Source: Rebecca billardiae RCC1528
Lineage: Eukaryota > Haptophyta
Length of the DNA: 64,000 nt
Direction of reading: 5' to 3'
Assembly (NCBI GenBank): GCA_965240325.2
Contig: OZ251230.1
Coordinates: 372,001 to 436,000, forward strand
Under the pieces are notes generated by a model. The model searched no databases, had not been told where the DNA came from, and saw only the letters and a program-made list of their open reading frames with translations. How positions within the stretch are numbered: the stretch's first letter is position 1; the number at the start of each line of letters is the position of its first letter. The position numbers and the translations under genes were made by a program. Positions 19,049-29,900 of this stretch are shown piece by piece.

Positions 19049-19990
19049 ATGTTCGTGCCAGACACGCTCCGGAAGCTCTCTGCGCGCGAGGATGCGAGTC
19101 TGCAGGCAGAGCTGGAGGCGCTGCGCGAGTTCAAGCCGCCGCCAAGGCGGCAGACGATGCGCAGGCGATCTGCTCCGACGCTCCCGCCGCTCAGCCAGCC
19201 GCCCCGTCGCCGCGCGTCCGCCACGCCGGCGCTCCCGCCCGCCGTCGTCGCCGAGGTGCAAGAGGCGCCGCCCAGGCGCCCCGCGCCGGCCGAGGCGCCA
19301 CCGCCGCCGCCCCTGCCCGAGGTGGACCCGGCGTTCTTCTGGGATCGCACATTACTCGGCGACGTTGAGGATGTCAGCATCTCCTCCGACGACGCGCTCG
19401 CCGCCAAGACCCGCGGCGTGCTCTGGCGCGTCGTGCGCAGTGTGGGCGCGGTGGATGCGCGGCTCTCCGGCCACACGCGCGCGGACGGCGGCGCACGCGC
19501 GCACTCGAGCGTGTACTGGGAGTACGTGATCGAGTCGGCGTACCCGAAGGAGCTCGTTGAGGGCCACCGCAAGGAGCCCACCCTCTTCATCGGCGTGTGC
19601 CTCCCGTCCGAGCCCAACGTGCTCAACCCCGTGCGCTCGCACGACGGCTGGTACTTCTCGGTCGAGACGGGCTCCGTGTACCACCGCGGCTTCCAGCGCA
19701 GGCTCACGCGCTCGCTGCGCGTGCTGCCGAAGCTCGGCGCGACGTTCGGGCTGCGCCTCTCGCAGCCACGCGGCACGCTCGAGGTGTTCATGGACGGCAG
19801 GCCGATCGGCGTCGCCTTCGAGCGCGTGCCGCCGGGCGTGCACGCCGCAGCCGGGCTGTACCTGCTGGGGGAGGCGGTGCGGCTGGTGCCGCCGCAGCGC
19901 ACGGCGCACGACCCGCCGCCTGATCTCGCCGACGACACGTTCGCCGCGCCGTCGCGCGGGCTGCATCGCGCGGCGACCTTCGCGTTGTAG
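19049..19990 (+). CDS. SPRY-domain protein
   Basis: A single-exon 313-residue protein. Residues 1-100 are basic and Pro-rich. Residues about 130-275 form an SPRY-type beta sandwich: 'VYWEYVIES' (near 154), 'LFIGVCLPS', 'GWYFSVETGSVYH', 'GLRLSQPRGTLEVFMDG' and 'AAGLYLLGEAVRLV'. SPRY domains bind protein partners and are often part of ubiquitin-ligase or receptor complexes; no RING, SOCS or LisH motif is present here, so the job is unknown. I chose the ATG at 19049 because upstream codons in the frame lie in AT-rich non-coding DNA. No signal peptide; cytosolic or nuclear. Confidence 0.72.
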   Translation: MFVPDTLRKLSAREDASLQAELEALREFKPPPRRQTMRRRSAPTLPPLSQPPRRRASATPALPPAVVAEVQEAPPRRPAPAEAPPPPPLPEVDPAFFWDRTLLGDVEDVSISSDDALAAKTRGVLWRVVRSVGAVDARLSGHTRADGGARAHSSVYWEYVIESAYPKELVEGHRKEPTLFIGVCLPSEPNVLNPVRSHDGWYFSVETGSVYHRGFQRRLTRSLRVLPKLGATFGLRLSQPRGTLEVFMDGRPIGVAFERVPPGVHAAAGLYLLGEAVRLVPPQRTAHDPPPDLADDTFAAPSRGLHRAATFAL

Positions 19991-20269
19991 CCTGCCGAGG
20001 CTGTGTACGGCCACACATACCATCGGCAATCAGCCTCCCAACTCGATTGTGACCGTTGCATTGATCATGCATGTCATGGTCGTCGTATGACGTTATGACG
20101 CGCGCGCACTTGATGTTGATGTTGCCGCCGCCGTTGCGCAAGTTGGAAAGTGACCCAGGACCAAGGCGATGGCAGTAAAAAACTAAAAAAGACGACGCGC
20201 GTGAGAAGCGAGAAAATAATCCTCCGCGAGGTCGCCGGACGCCGGGAGGGCACGCGGCCAAAGCTCACG

Positions 20270-21709
20270 ATGGCCGCCTCCGTCGGCGTGAAGAAGCGGA
20301 CACGGCGCGCGGGCAACCGCGGCTCTGCGTTCGCGCGGCGCAGTGCGCGGTCGGCGCTCGCCTTGCTCCCGGACGATCTCCGCGCGGACATCGAGCCCGA
20401 GGCCGCCGAGACCGCCGCAGAGGACGAGCCGACGCCTGCGAGCTTGCTCGCAGACGAGCGCGAGCCGCCGCCGTTGAGCTCGGGCGCGCGCGTGTCGCTG
20501 GGCGGCGTGCGCGGCAAGGTGGTGCGCGTGAGCTCGAAAGACCCGTACAAGCTGCGCGTCCGCTTCCGTCACGGTGGCGGCAAGGCGTGGGTCCGTCGGC
20601 ACGAGCTCGACGACGCAGGCGCCGCCCCGCAGCTGGACGAGCGGCAGGTGGCCTCGGAGCGAGGCTCGGCGCTCCGCGTGCTCGTAGCGCTCGGTGTCTG
20701 CGAGGACGGCGCGTGTGGGGCTGGGCCGGACGCGGCATCCGTGAAACAGCCCGATGGCAACGCCGAGCCATCAGCAGAGCGCGTAGGGACGTCAGTCGAA
20801 GCCGAGCCCGCGCGCGAGCTGGTGGCGGCCGACGCGACGCCGGCAACGCCCGACGCGCGGCGGCGTGCAGTGCCGGCCGCACGCGATAGCGCTGGCAGCG
20901 GCTTCGTGCCGGCGGCACGGTACGACCCGAGCGCGGAGAACGCCTTTCACTTCGAGGTGGGCGCATCCCCGCCGGTGCCGGCGCCGACGCCGCAGCCCCC
21001 CGCCAAACCTGCCGCGGCGCGGCCGGTCGGCGCGCGCGCGCTCGAGCGCAAGCCCAAGGGTGAGACCCCACCGCCCGGCGGCCCAGGCGGCGCAGCGGCG
21101 GCCGAGACACGAGGCGCGGGTGCAGCGGCTGTCGGACCCGCTGAGGGCACGCAGGCGTCCGACGTGCCCGCCGCCGCCGCCCCGCTCAGCCTGCGCGCGC
21201 TCTTCACGCAGCCGGACCCGGGCTTCTCCGTTCTGGGAGACGTCCTTGGCGAGCAGTTGGCGACAGGCGGCGCTACAGGCGGCGCTGCCGAGCCGGGCGC
21301 GACGGAGCAAAGTGCGGCTGGGGCTTCGGCCGGTGCGCCCACCGCCATGGCGAGACTGGCCGGGCCGGCTGGCGAGCCCCTGCGCCTGGCTGAGCCTGGC
21401 TCAGCGCACGTGCCGGTGGCTGTCAGCACGGCGGCGGTGCCGCCGACGGCGGCCGTGCCGCTGCCATATTCTCCGCAGCCACTCACGCCGCGCCTCTTCA
21501 TGCGCACGCGGCCGGCCGCGGAGCTGGAGGCAGCGTGGCGCGAGCTGCGCGGGCGCGCCTTCCACAGCTTCCGCGCCAAGCACAAGACGGATCGGCGGCA
21601 GGCGGCGAAGCGCGAGCGGCGCTGGGCTGCCGGAGGAGCGCGCAAACGTGGCGGTGGCGGCGGAGGCGCTGGCAGGGCCTCTGGCCGGCCAAAGCCACAG
21701 GCCAGCTGA
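20270..21709 (+). CDS. basic low-complexity protein with a small Tudor-like segment
   Basis: A single-exon 479-residue protein from ATG 20270 (context ACGATGG). An in-frame ATG at 20150 would add 40 residues but lies in AT-richer DNA. Residues 70-105 ('GARVSLGGVRGKVVRV', then 'KLRVRFRHGGGKAWVRR') have the strand pattern of a Tudor- or KOW-like barrel (inference). The middle 300 residues are Ala/Pro/Gly-rich. The C-terminus is strongly basic: 'KTDRRQAAKRERRW', then Gly/Arg repeats, suggesting a nuclear or nucleolar RNA- or DNA-binding protein. I do not recognise the family. Long open frames on the other strand are less regular. Confidence 0.5.
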   Translation: MAASVGVKKRTRRAGNRGSAFARRSARSALALLPDDLRADIEPEAAETAAEDEPTPASLLADEREPPPLSSGARVSLGGVRGKVVRVSSKDPYKLRVRFRHGGGKAWVRRHELDDAGAAPQLDERQVASERGSALRVLVALGVCEDGACGAGPDAASVKQPDGNAEPSAERVGTSVEAEPARELVAADATPATPDARRRAVPAARDSAGSGFVPAARYDPSAENAFHFEVGASPPVPAPTPQPPAKPAAARPVGARALERKPKGETPPPGGPGGAAAAETRGAGAAAVGPAEGTQASDVPAAAAPLSLRALFTQPDPGFSVLGDVLGEQLATGGATGGAAEPGATEQSAAGASAGAPTAMARLAGPAGEPLRLAEPGSAHVPVAVSTAAVPPTAAVPLPYSPQPLTPRLFMRTRPAAELEAAWRELRGRAFHSFRAKHKTDRRQAAKRERRWAAGGARKRGGGGGGAGRASGRPKPQAS

Positions 21710-23927
21710 CGGCAGGCGCCGTCCAGGACCGGCTCACGTACGAGGCTGCGCGTGCGCAGCCTGGCCGCGGAGGCGGCCATCGACCGAGTGCGCATCGAGT
21801 GCTCATCATCAGCACTGCTAGGGTGACACAGCGGAACCGGCCCGGCCCTGCGCCCCGACCCGTAGGCCTCAGGCTCCTGCAATCGGACCCACGGCCAGGG
21901 CGGCCAGGCTGTTAGAGCCTTATATTATTATAATATATATATCATATATATTCATATTTATGATATATCATTTTATCGTCGTCATTTTATTCATCAGCTG
22001 AATCAGATGATATTCGAAATCGGAAATGGCACGGCACGCGGCATCATGCGGCGGCGGCATCTAATACGCCCGCGCTAAATTCCGTCATCTATCCGATGAA
22101 ATCAGTGAGTCTGTGATGAGTCTGACTCAGTGCCGCCCTTAAGTATACTGTTAACGCCGCCCACGGCTCAGCTAGTGCTGCTAATCGGCCGAGGCGTCTG
22201 CAGCGCTGCGTCACGGTCATGGCCGTCATGCTGATGCTCGGAGTAAGTCCACGTCGGACGGACTCTGAAAAGTCTGAGTCCGAGCCGGTGCCCCGCGGCC
22301 AGCTGACTCGCCCTCGCGGTCCGAATATTGGCGCGCTGCCACCGTGCTGTCTGTGCTCCGAGTATCGGCGGCGGGCGTAGTGAATCATTCCGAACTATAC
22401 CTGTGTAATAATGTCTATTCAGTATCAATCCTGCAGCTAAGCCTAAGACGACTTGGTTCGCTCGCAGGTCGGCTCGTCAACGTCGACTGTCACGGCGGAT
22501 GGATGGCTCAGATCACAGATGCGGCGGGCTCGCGGCGGCGCCGCCGCCGCGGCGCAGAATAGTTTAGTAGTAGCCAACGATCCCCCCGGCGGAACCCCCG
22601 GCTCCGCCGGCGTACGACTGGCGACTCACTACCAAGACTACAGCAGGCGCCGATCGCCGGCGGCCCGATCCGTTCACTGTTCGGCAGGAGGGATGACTCT
22701 CTGGCTGGCTCCAAGCCTGGCGGTAAGCAGCTGCGCACTCCCAGTAGTGCCGCCGACTGCCACACGTGATCTGAGTGAGGTTGTTCATCGATCAACTCGT
22801 GCGCCCTCGCGCCGCAGCGGCGAATTCTCCTGGGCCGCCGCTCGTGAGGCTCACGACTCTCAGGCTGGAGGGCGCGTGCGGCTTTGGGTGCGCACGTCGC
22901 GTGCTCAGCTAGATGGCCACCGAATTGACACCGGGCCCGCCGGACCCGGTGATTCGGCCGCGGACGGGCGCCTGCAGGACAGCATGAAGTACCCTCCCAC
23001 CCCGCGCGCCGTGCCCGCCGGCAGATTGGCCGTGCCTCGGACCAGCACGCACCCGCGCGCCGTGCCAATGGCCAGCTGTCGGGGTGACCCACGCGGCTCG
23101 AGCCGGCCCACGCGCGCGCGGTGCGCTCTGTGCAGTCAGCGCGTGGGTCAGGCGCGCGCCGGTGGCGTAACGGTAACTGATACTATACGTATGATAACGA
23201 GCGCGCCCTACGCCGCCTGTGTCCGCATGGATGCCGCCCATGCCGCCGGGGGGCGTAGACGGCACAGCGCCTGTACGCCCCGTTGTCGTTGCCGCCCTAG
23301 GGTGAGTGAAGCCCAAGTCGCGCCAAGTGAGCAACCGTGATCTATTTCGGTGCAAGGGTGGTGATGAACAGTTGGTCCGATGCGTGCTTCATAGATGAAC
23401 AGGCGGTTGCGAAGCTGTACACAGTTGACGACTTAAAGAATATCATAAGAGACGCACAGCTCAGGTGAAACTCGCCCACCCCGGTTGTTCGCAGCGTGAC
23501 GTGCACAGAAGGTCACGGCGACGGCTGCAAAGGTTACCCACGAACCGATTTATTCGGCCTTGATCATGGACTGATCATACGCTTGCGCTTGCCAACTTCA
23601 GCTCCCGCTTTCGTAACTGATGTAGGCTTCGTTAATAGTCATCGATGGGTTGTACTGTCCAACGGCCGAAACCTTACCCAAGGACTACTTTTGTGCCTCG
23701 TTAATACCCGTCTTGGGGGTATTAACGCGCCGTCAGATAGAGAGAACGCTTCATCAGAGCCCTATGCGCTCGGAGCTCCCGATGGTTCCCGCGAATGGTT
23801 CAACCTTCTCACACCACGAGCCGCCTCGAGCTCGACCGACCTGAGTACACCCACGTCCCGTCGCGAAACAAACCGCACGCTGCTCGATCTGCCCGAGCAC
23901 ACCGCAAACGCGCTACACGCGCTCACC
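21710..23927. other. 2.2-kb intergenic region with AT-rich islands
   Basis: An AT-rich island at about 21915-22020 (TATATA-rich) and mixed DNA after it. No coding region is supported, although the frame of the channel gene is open upstream to 23496 and could add up to 144 residues to that protein. A perfect hairpin lies at 23699-23727. Confidence 0.5.
23699..23727. promoter_or_regulatory. 11-bp perfect hairpin upstream of the channel gene
   Basis: CGTTAATACCC at 23699-23709 pairs exactly with GGGTATTAACG at 23717-23727 across a 7-base loop. It lies about 200 bp before the chosen start of the channel gene. It may be a protein-binding palindrome in the promoter or a structure in the 5' leader. 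Confidence 0.5.
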
Positions 23928-26900
23928 ATGTTCGAAGCACTGAAAGCCGTGCTCTTCGGCGCGCGCAATGGGCCCAGCGCGCTGAAGGGCATCCTCCACT
24001 CGCACGAGCGGCCTCGCGGCACGGACAAGCACATCCGCTGGCGCCAGGTGCTCACCGCGCAGAACGACAAGGAAGCCGACGAGTTCAATCGCGAGATCGA
24101 GCGCGAAATGTTCGACAAGTGGTCGTCGCTCTACAAGCTGATCCATCTGCTGATGCTGATGTACGAGGAGCTGGCACTCCCCGTGCGCGTCGCCTACCCG
24201 GCGTGGGTCATCGCCGCACCCTTCTTCATCGCCATTGACGTAGTCACAGACGTGCGCGCGGCGAGCGCGCAGCGACGCCCGCGCCGCGGCGCGCGCGCCC
24301 ACGCCGCCGGCCGAGCCGCTCACGCCCCGCGTGCGCGCGCGCGCGCGCGCATGCCATGCGCGGCATGCCGGCCCGGCTTCGCGCGCCGCGCGCCAGATCT
24401 TCGAGATGATCTGGGTCTGGACGGAGTTGCGTGAGAACTACAAGTCGCAGCAGACGCGGCGCGCGGACGGCCACCACACCGTGCACTGGCGGTACACGGC
24501 GCGCTGGGTGCTCGTCGACGTGCTCTCGATCGTCGGCCTGTACGCCACGCGCGCCTACTTCATCCTGCGCGGCGACATGGACCCGTTCCGCCTCATCCAG
24601 CTCGTGCGCCTGCTGCGCGTGTACGACCTCACGATCGCGATGGAGGACATCAACCAGGACCTCTCGACCAACGTGACCTTCCTGAGCGTGTTCAAGTTCT
24701 CGCTCGTGCTCGTCTCCGTGCCGCACTGGGTCGGCTGCGTCTGGTGGCTGATCGCCGAGCAGGAGACCCACGACCATGGCCCGCTCGAGCTGCCCTCGTG
24801 GCCGGCGCAGCTGCACGCGATGGCGCGCACCGAGGAGTTCACGCCCGGCCTGACCGAGGGCATCGAGCGCTACCTGATGTCGTCCTTCATGGCGTGGGGC
24901 GGCGTCACCGCGATGGGATACGCGGGCGTGATGATCGCGAACGAGTACGAGGTCGTCATGGCCTGCCTGATCGCCGTCATCCAGATCGTGTTCTACGCCT
25001 TCGTGCTCGGTACCCTCTTCCACTACCTCGTGCGCACCGACGAGAACGTCGTGCACTTCAAGGCGCTGATCAAGACGCTCGACACGTTCATCGAGACGAA
25101 GAAGCTGCCCGACGAGCTCGCCGAGCTGATGCGCGACTACTTCGAGTACCGCCAGAAGAAGGCCGCCACGGGCGCCCTCCGCGTGATCGGCATGATGCCG
25201 CACGCGCTCCGCTTCCGTTACGCGTCGGAGCAGTACATGGGCCACTGCAAGGCGTCGTGGTGCTTCTTCGGCACGACCGAGCAGCTCCTCGGCGCGATCG
25301 CGATGGAGATCACCGAGCGGTTCGTGATGCCGCGCGAGCAGGTGCTCCTCCGCGGCGACGGCTCGCACGAGCTGCTGTGGTGCGTGCTCGGCGCGCTCAA
25401 CGTGATGAAGGGCGACGTGCACATCACGACGATCCGCTCCGACCTGGGCGAGGGGCAGCTCGTCGGCGAGACCGCCTTCTTCCTCACCGTGCCGCAGCCG
25501 TACACGGTCCGCGCGACGCCCGACTCGGACGTCAAGCTGCTCGTCTTCTCGCACGACTCCTACGAGGAGATCATCAAGACGTACCCCGAGCAGTCCGACC
25601 TGATCGTGCGCAACGTGCTGCGCAAGTTCGGCCTGAGCAAGAGCGGCGAGGAGCTCAACATGGAGTCGACGGGCGAGCTCGACGAGGACGAGGCGAAGGA
25701 GCTGGCCGAGATCAAGACGGCGATCCGGCTCGCGATCCTCGAGCGCAAGGTGAACGCGCTGCAGCAGATGTTCACGGCCGCGGTCACCGGCGACGTCGAG
25801 ACGATCCGCTCCGTCGTCGCGCGTGGCTTCGACATCAACGTCGGCGACTTTGACGGCCGCACCACGCTCCACCTCGCCGCGTCGTCCGGCCACACGGCGG
25901 TCGTGCAGACGCTGTGCTCGCTCGGCGCGAAGATCGACGCGCGCGACCGCTGGGAGGCCACGCCCATCGCCGACGCCGTCAGCGGCCGGCACACGGCCGT
26001 CGCGGAGGAGCTGCAGCGCTTTGGCGGCGTGCTCGAGATCGCGGAGGCGGCGGCGCGCATGCACGAGGCGGCGATCGCGGGCGACCTCAACTACATGACG
26101 CTGCTCGTCTCGCAGGGCATCCCGATCAACGTGGCCAACCACGACGGCGTGACGGCGCTCCACCTCGCGTCGGCGGTCGGCAACGTGCGCGTCGTGGACT
26201 ACCTGCTCACCAAGCTCGCCGACGTGAACGCGACGGACCGCTGGGGCATGACCGCCATCGACGACGCGATCGCCAACGAGCAGCGCATCGTGACGCAGCT
26301 GCTCGCGGTCAACATGGCGATCCCCGACCCGGAGCGGATGGCGAAGAAGATGCGCAAGGCGGCGAACGAGGGCGACGCGGAGAACCTGCAGTTCCTCGTC
26401 GAGGTGGGCGCGTCGCTCGAGGCGCTCGACTACGACAAGCGCACGCCGCTCCACCTCGTCGTCGCCTCGGGCTCGCTCGCCGCGACGCACTACCTCGTCG
26501 GCAAGGCGGCCAACGTGAACGCGATCGACCGCTGGGGCAACACGCCGCTCGTCGATGCGCTCAAGACCAACCTGGACGCCGCGGCGATCCTGGTGAAGCA
26601 CAACGACGCGACGCTGCCCAAGAGCTGCGAGCACGACCAGGTGCTGCAGGACCTGTACCAGCAGTGCATCAAGCTGCCCATGTACGAGATGATCCACAAG
26701 CTGCACGCGCTGCAGGAGGAGCGGCGGCAGCTGACGGTGACCAAGAACGCCAAGCGGCGCGAGGTCGGCCTCACGTTCAACGAGCTGAACGAGCAGATGC
26801 ACAAGCTGCAGAAGCTGCACGCCGCGCTGTACAAGTCCGTGATGCGGCACACCGACCACTGGATCTCGGCGTACGGCCTCGAGGAGGACGACGAGAGCGA

Positions 26901-29900
26901 GGCCGCCGATGACGAGGAGGAGGAGGAGGAGGAGCTCGACGGGCTTGGCAGCGTCAGCATCGCGCAGGCCAAGGCCGAGGCGAAGGCGGTCGCCGACGCG
27001 AAGGCGGAGGCGAAGGCGGAGGCGAAGGCGAAGGCGGCGGAGGCGGCGTCCGCCGCCGCGGCGATCATCGCCGGCGCCGCCGAGGCCGACGCGCCCTCCG
27101 AGGAGAACCTCCAGGCCAAGGAGTTCGTGCGGCTCATCCTGCGGCTGCCCAAGGCGGCGGCCGGGCTGCAGCGCATCAAGGCGGAGTACGAGGAGCTGGT
27201 CGGGCTGGCGGCCGCGACGACGAGCGACGAGCTGGCGCGGCGGCGCGCGGAGCACGCGGCCGTGAAGAAGCTGATCGTCTCGTACGGCATCTCCGAGTCC
27301 GAGGCGGCCGCCGCCACCGACGAGATCTACCGGGAGCTCAAGGGCATGCTGAACGAGGTGTCGCCCGTGCACCCGGACGTGTTCGAGGAGCTCGCGGAGA
27401 TCCCGGAGGGCCTGGCCGAGGTGGAGCCGCCGCCGGCGCACGAGGAGCCGGCGTTCCCGGGGCTGGGCACGAGCGCGAACGTCGCGCCCACGCCCGTCGT
27501 CGACGCCGCCGCCGTCGGCGCGCCCGCCGACGAGGAGTCCGCGCTGGCCGCGGCGCCGCCCGTGACGGCTCCGTCCAAGGTTCTGACCGACGGCGACGGG
27601 CAGTCGACGCTGCTCGACGGCACGCGCAACCCGCGCTCGGCCTCGGCGCTCGAGGCGAGCCGGCGGCCGTCGAAGCTCGACTCGGGCCAGCGCGCGTCGC
27701 TGCTGGAGCAGGCCCGCCGCCGCGCGTCGCTCGCCGGGCCGGTGCGCACGCTCTACCTCTCCGAGGTCGGCCACGTCGCGCTGTTCACCTCGCGCAAGTT
27801 TGTGGAGACGCTCGCGGCGCGGCACGCGCGCACGGTGCGCACGTCGATGACGACGGCGGAGCTGGCGAGCCACGAGGCGCAGCAGGATCTGGACGTGGAG
27901 GAGGCGGCGAAGGCGCAGCACGGCCGCCGCTCCCGCGGCCGCACCAGCGGCGGCATGTTCAGCTCGACCGGCAGCGTGAACTCGCCGCCGGGCACGCCGC
28001 CCGGCTCGCCGTCGCGCAACAACAGCCGGTGGCGGCGCAGCATGCAGACGGTGCCGGTGGCTTCGGAGGAGGCGAAGGAGTCGGCCGCGGAGGAGTCGGC
28101 GCAGGCGCAGGGCGAGGCGGAGAAGACGGCGCCCATCGGCTCCGTGCCCGAGGCCGCGTACCTCGTGAGCCGCATGTTCCGCATCTTCGACCGCAACCAT
28201 CGCGACGCGATCAAGCTGAGCGACGTGCGCATCGTGCAGTACGAGCTGGGCGAGATGGGCGGCCCGGAGATCAAGGCGCTGCTCGCGGCGCTGCGCGACG
28301 CGACGGGCGAGGTGGAGGCGCTGCGCTCGAAGGTGTACAAGGCGATGCTGCCCGAGGACCTGCCCGACGACGCCGACGCGCTCAACCACCCGGAGAAGCA
28401 GAAGACGACCACCGTCAAGTCGTTCTCGCGCGTGCACTTTGTGATCGGCGTGTCGCGCTGGATCCTGTCGAGCGCCGAGACGGAGGGCAAGGACGGCGAG
28501 GAGGAGGACGGGGAGCGCGACACCGACCAGTCCGACACCGCGGACGAGGCCGCCGCCGCCGCCGCCGCCACCAAGCTCACGCTCAAGCTGCGGTCGAGCG
28601 CGGACACGGGCAAGCGCGACCCCGCGGCGGGCAGCTTGCCGCTCAAGCTGAGCAAGTCGATGGCGGGGAAGAAGACCGAGCACACCGCGGAGGAGGGGCC
28701 GCGGTACGAGGATCTGCAGGACGCGCTCAAGTCGTGGGCCGCATACATCGCGCTCGCCGACCTCATCGACCAGCGCATCGACACGGACCGGCTGAAGGCG
28801 CACGAGCTCGCCGACCCCGAGGTGCTGCTCAACTTTGCATCGCACACGGTCACGCTGCGCGAGATGGGGCCGGAGACGGCGGAGCACCTGCGGCAGTGGT
28901 GCGAGCAGAAGCTGGAGATCAAGCTCGCGCCGCCGGGGCACGCCGCCGCCACCGCGAGCGCGAGTGCTGCCGCCGAGAGCGGCGTCGAGAAGTTTGCCGG
29001 CCAGGCGATGACGGCCGAGTATGAGGGCTACGCGTCGTGGATGACTGTCGCGGAGGAGCTGCGCGAGCAGGGCAACAAGCTGCGCATCGCGAGCATCGGC
29101 GTGGCCGAGCAGGGCGTGGCGCTCACGCCGTACGAGCGCGTGCGCAACCACCTCGTGCAGCGCAAGCAGCGGCTGCGCGAGATGGGCAACGGCGGCGAGG
29201 GCCGCGTCGAGATCCGGCCGTGGTACGTGCTCGACCACACGTCCAAGTTCTACGTCAACTTCCACCGCCTCTTCGTCGCGTGCGTGATGTACGACGCGAT
29301 GTTCGTGCCCATCATGCTCACCTTCCTCTCGGAGACGAGCCGGCTCGCCTGGATGCCCGTGCTCAACGGCACGATCGACGCGCTGTACTGGCTGCGCATC
29401 GTGACGATGTTCTGCACGTCGTTTGTGAACGAGAACTCTGTCACCATCGTCGACCCCAAGATGATCCGCTCGCGCTACCTGATGACGGACTGCATGCCCG
29501 ACCTGATCGCGGCGCTGCCGCAGGACGGGATCGCGCTGCTCTTCCACGAGCCGTTCGAGGTCGTGTACGGCCTGCGCCTGCTTCGCCTCCTCAATCTGCG
29601 CCACGCGTGGCGCATGCACAAGGCGTGGCTCGCGTCGCTCGGCGACGACGACATGAAGCTCTGGCTGTGGCACTACATCTCGGTGCTGCTGCTCGCCTCG
29701 CACTACATGGCGTGCTTCTGGAACCTGCTGTCGAGCTTGGACTTCAGCGAGCGCAGCTGGCTCGACGCGTACACCGAGGACGCCGCGGCCATCGGCAAGC
29801 ACATCGACTTCACCACCGTGCCGGCCGAGCAGGCGCTCTTCACGCGCTACCTGATCAACCTCTACTTCGTGATGAGCATGATCACCACGCTCGGGCTGAC

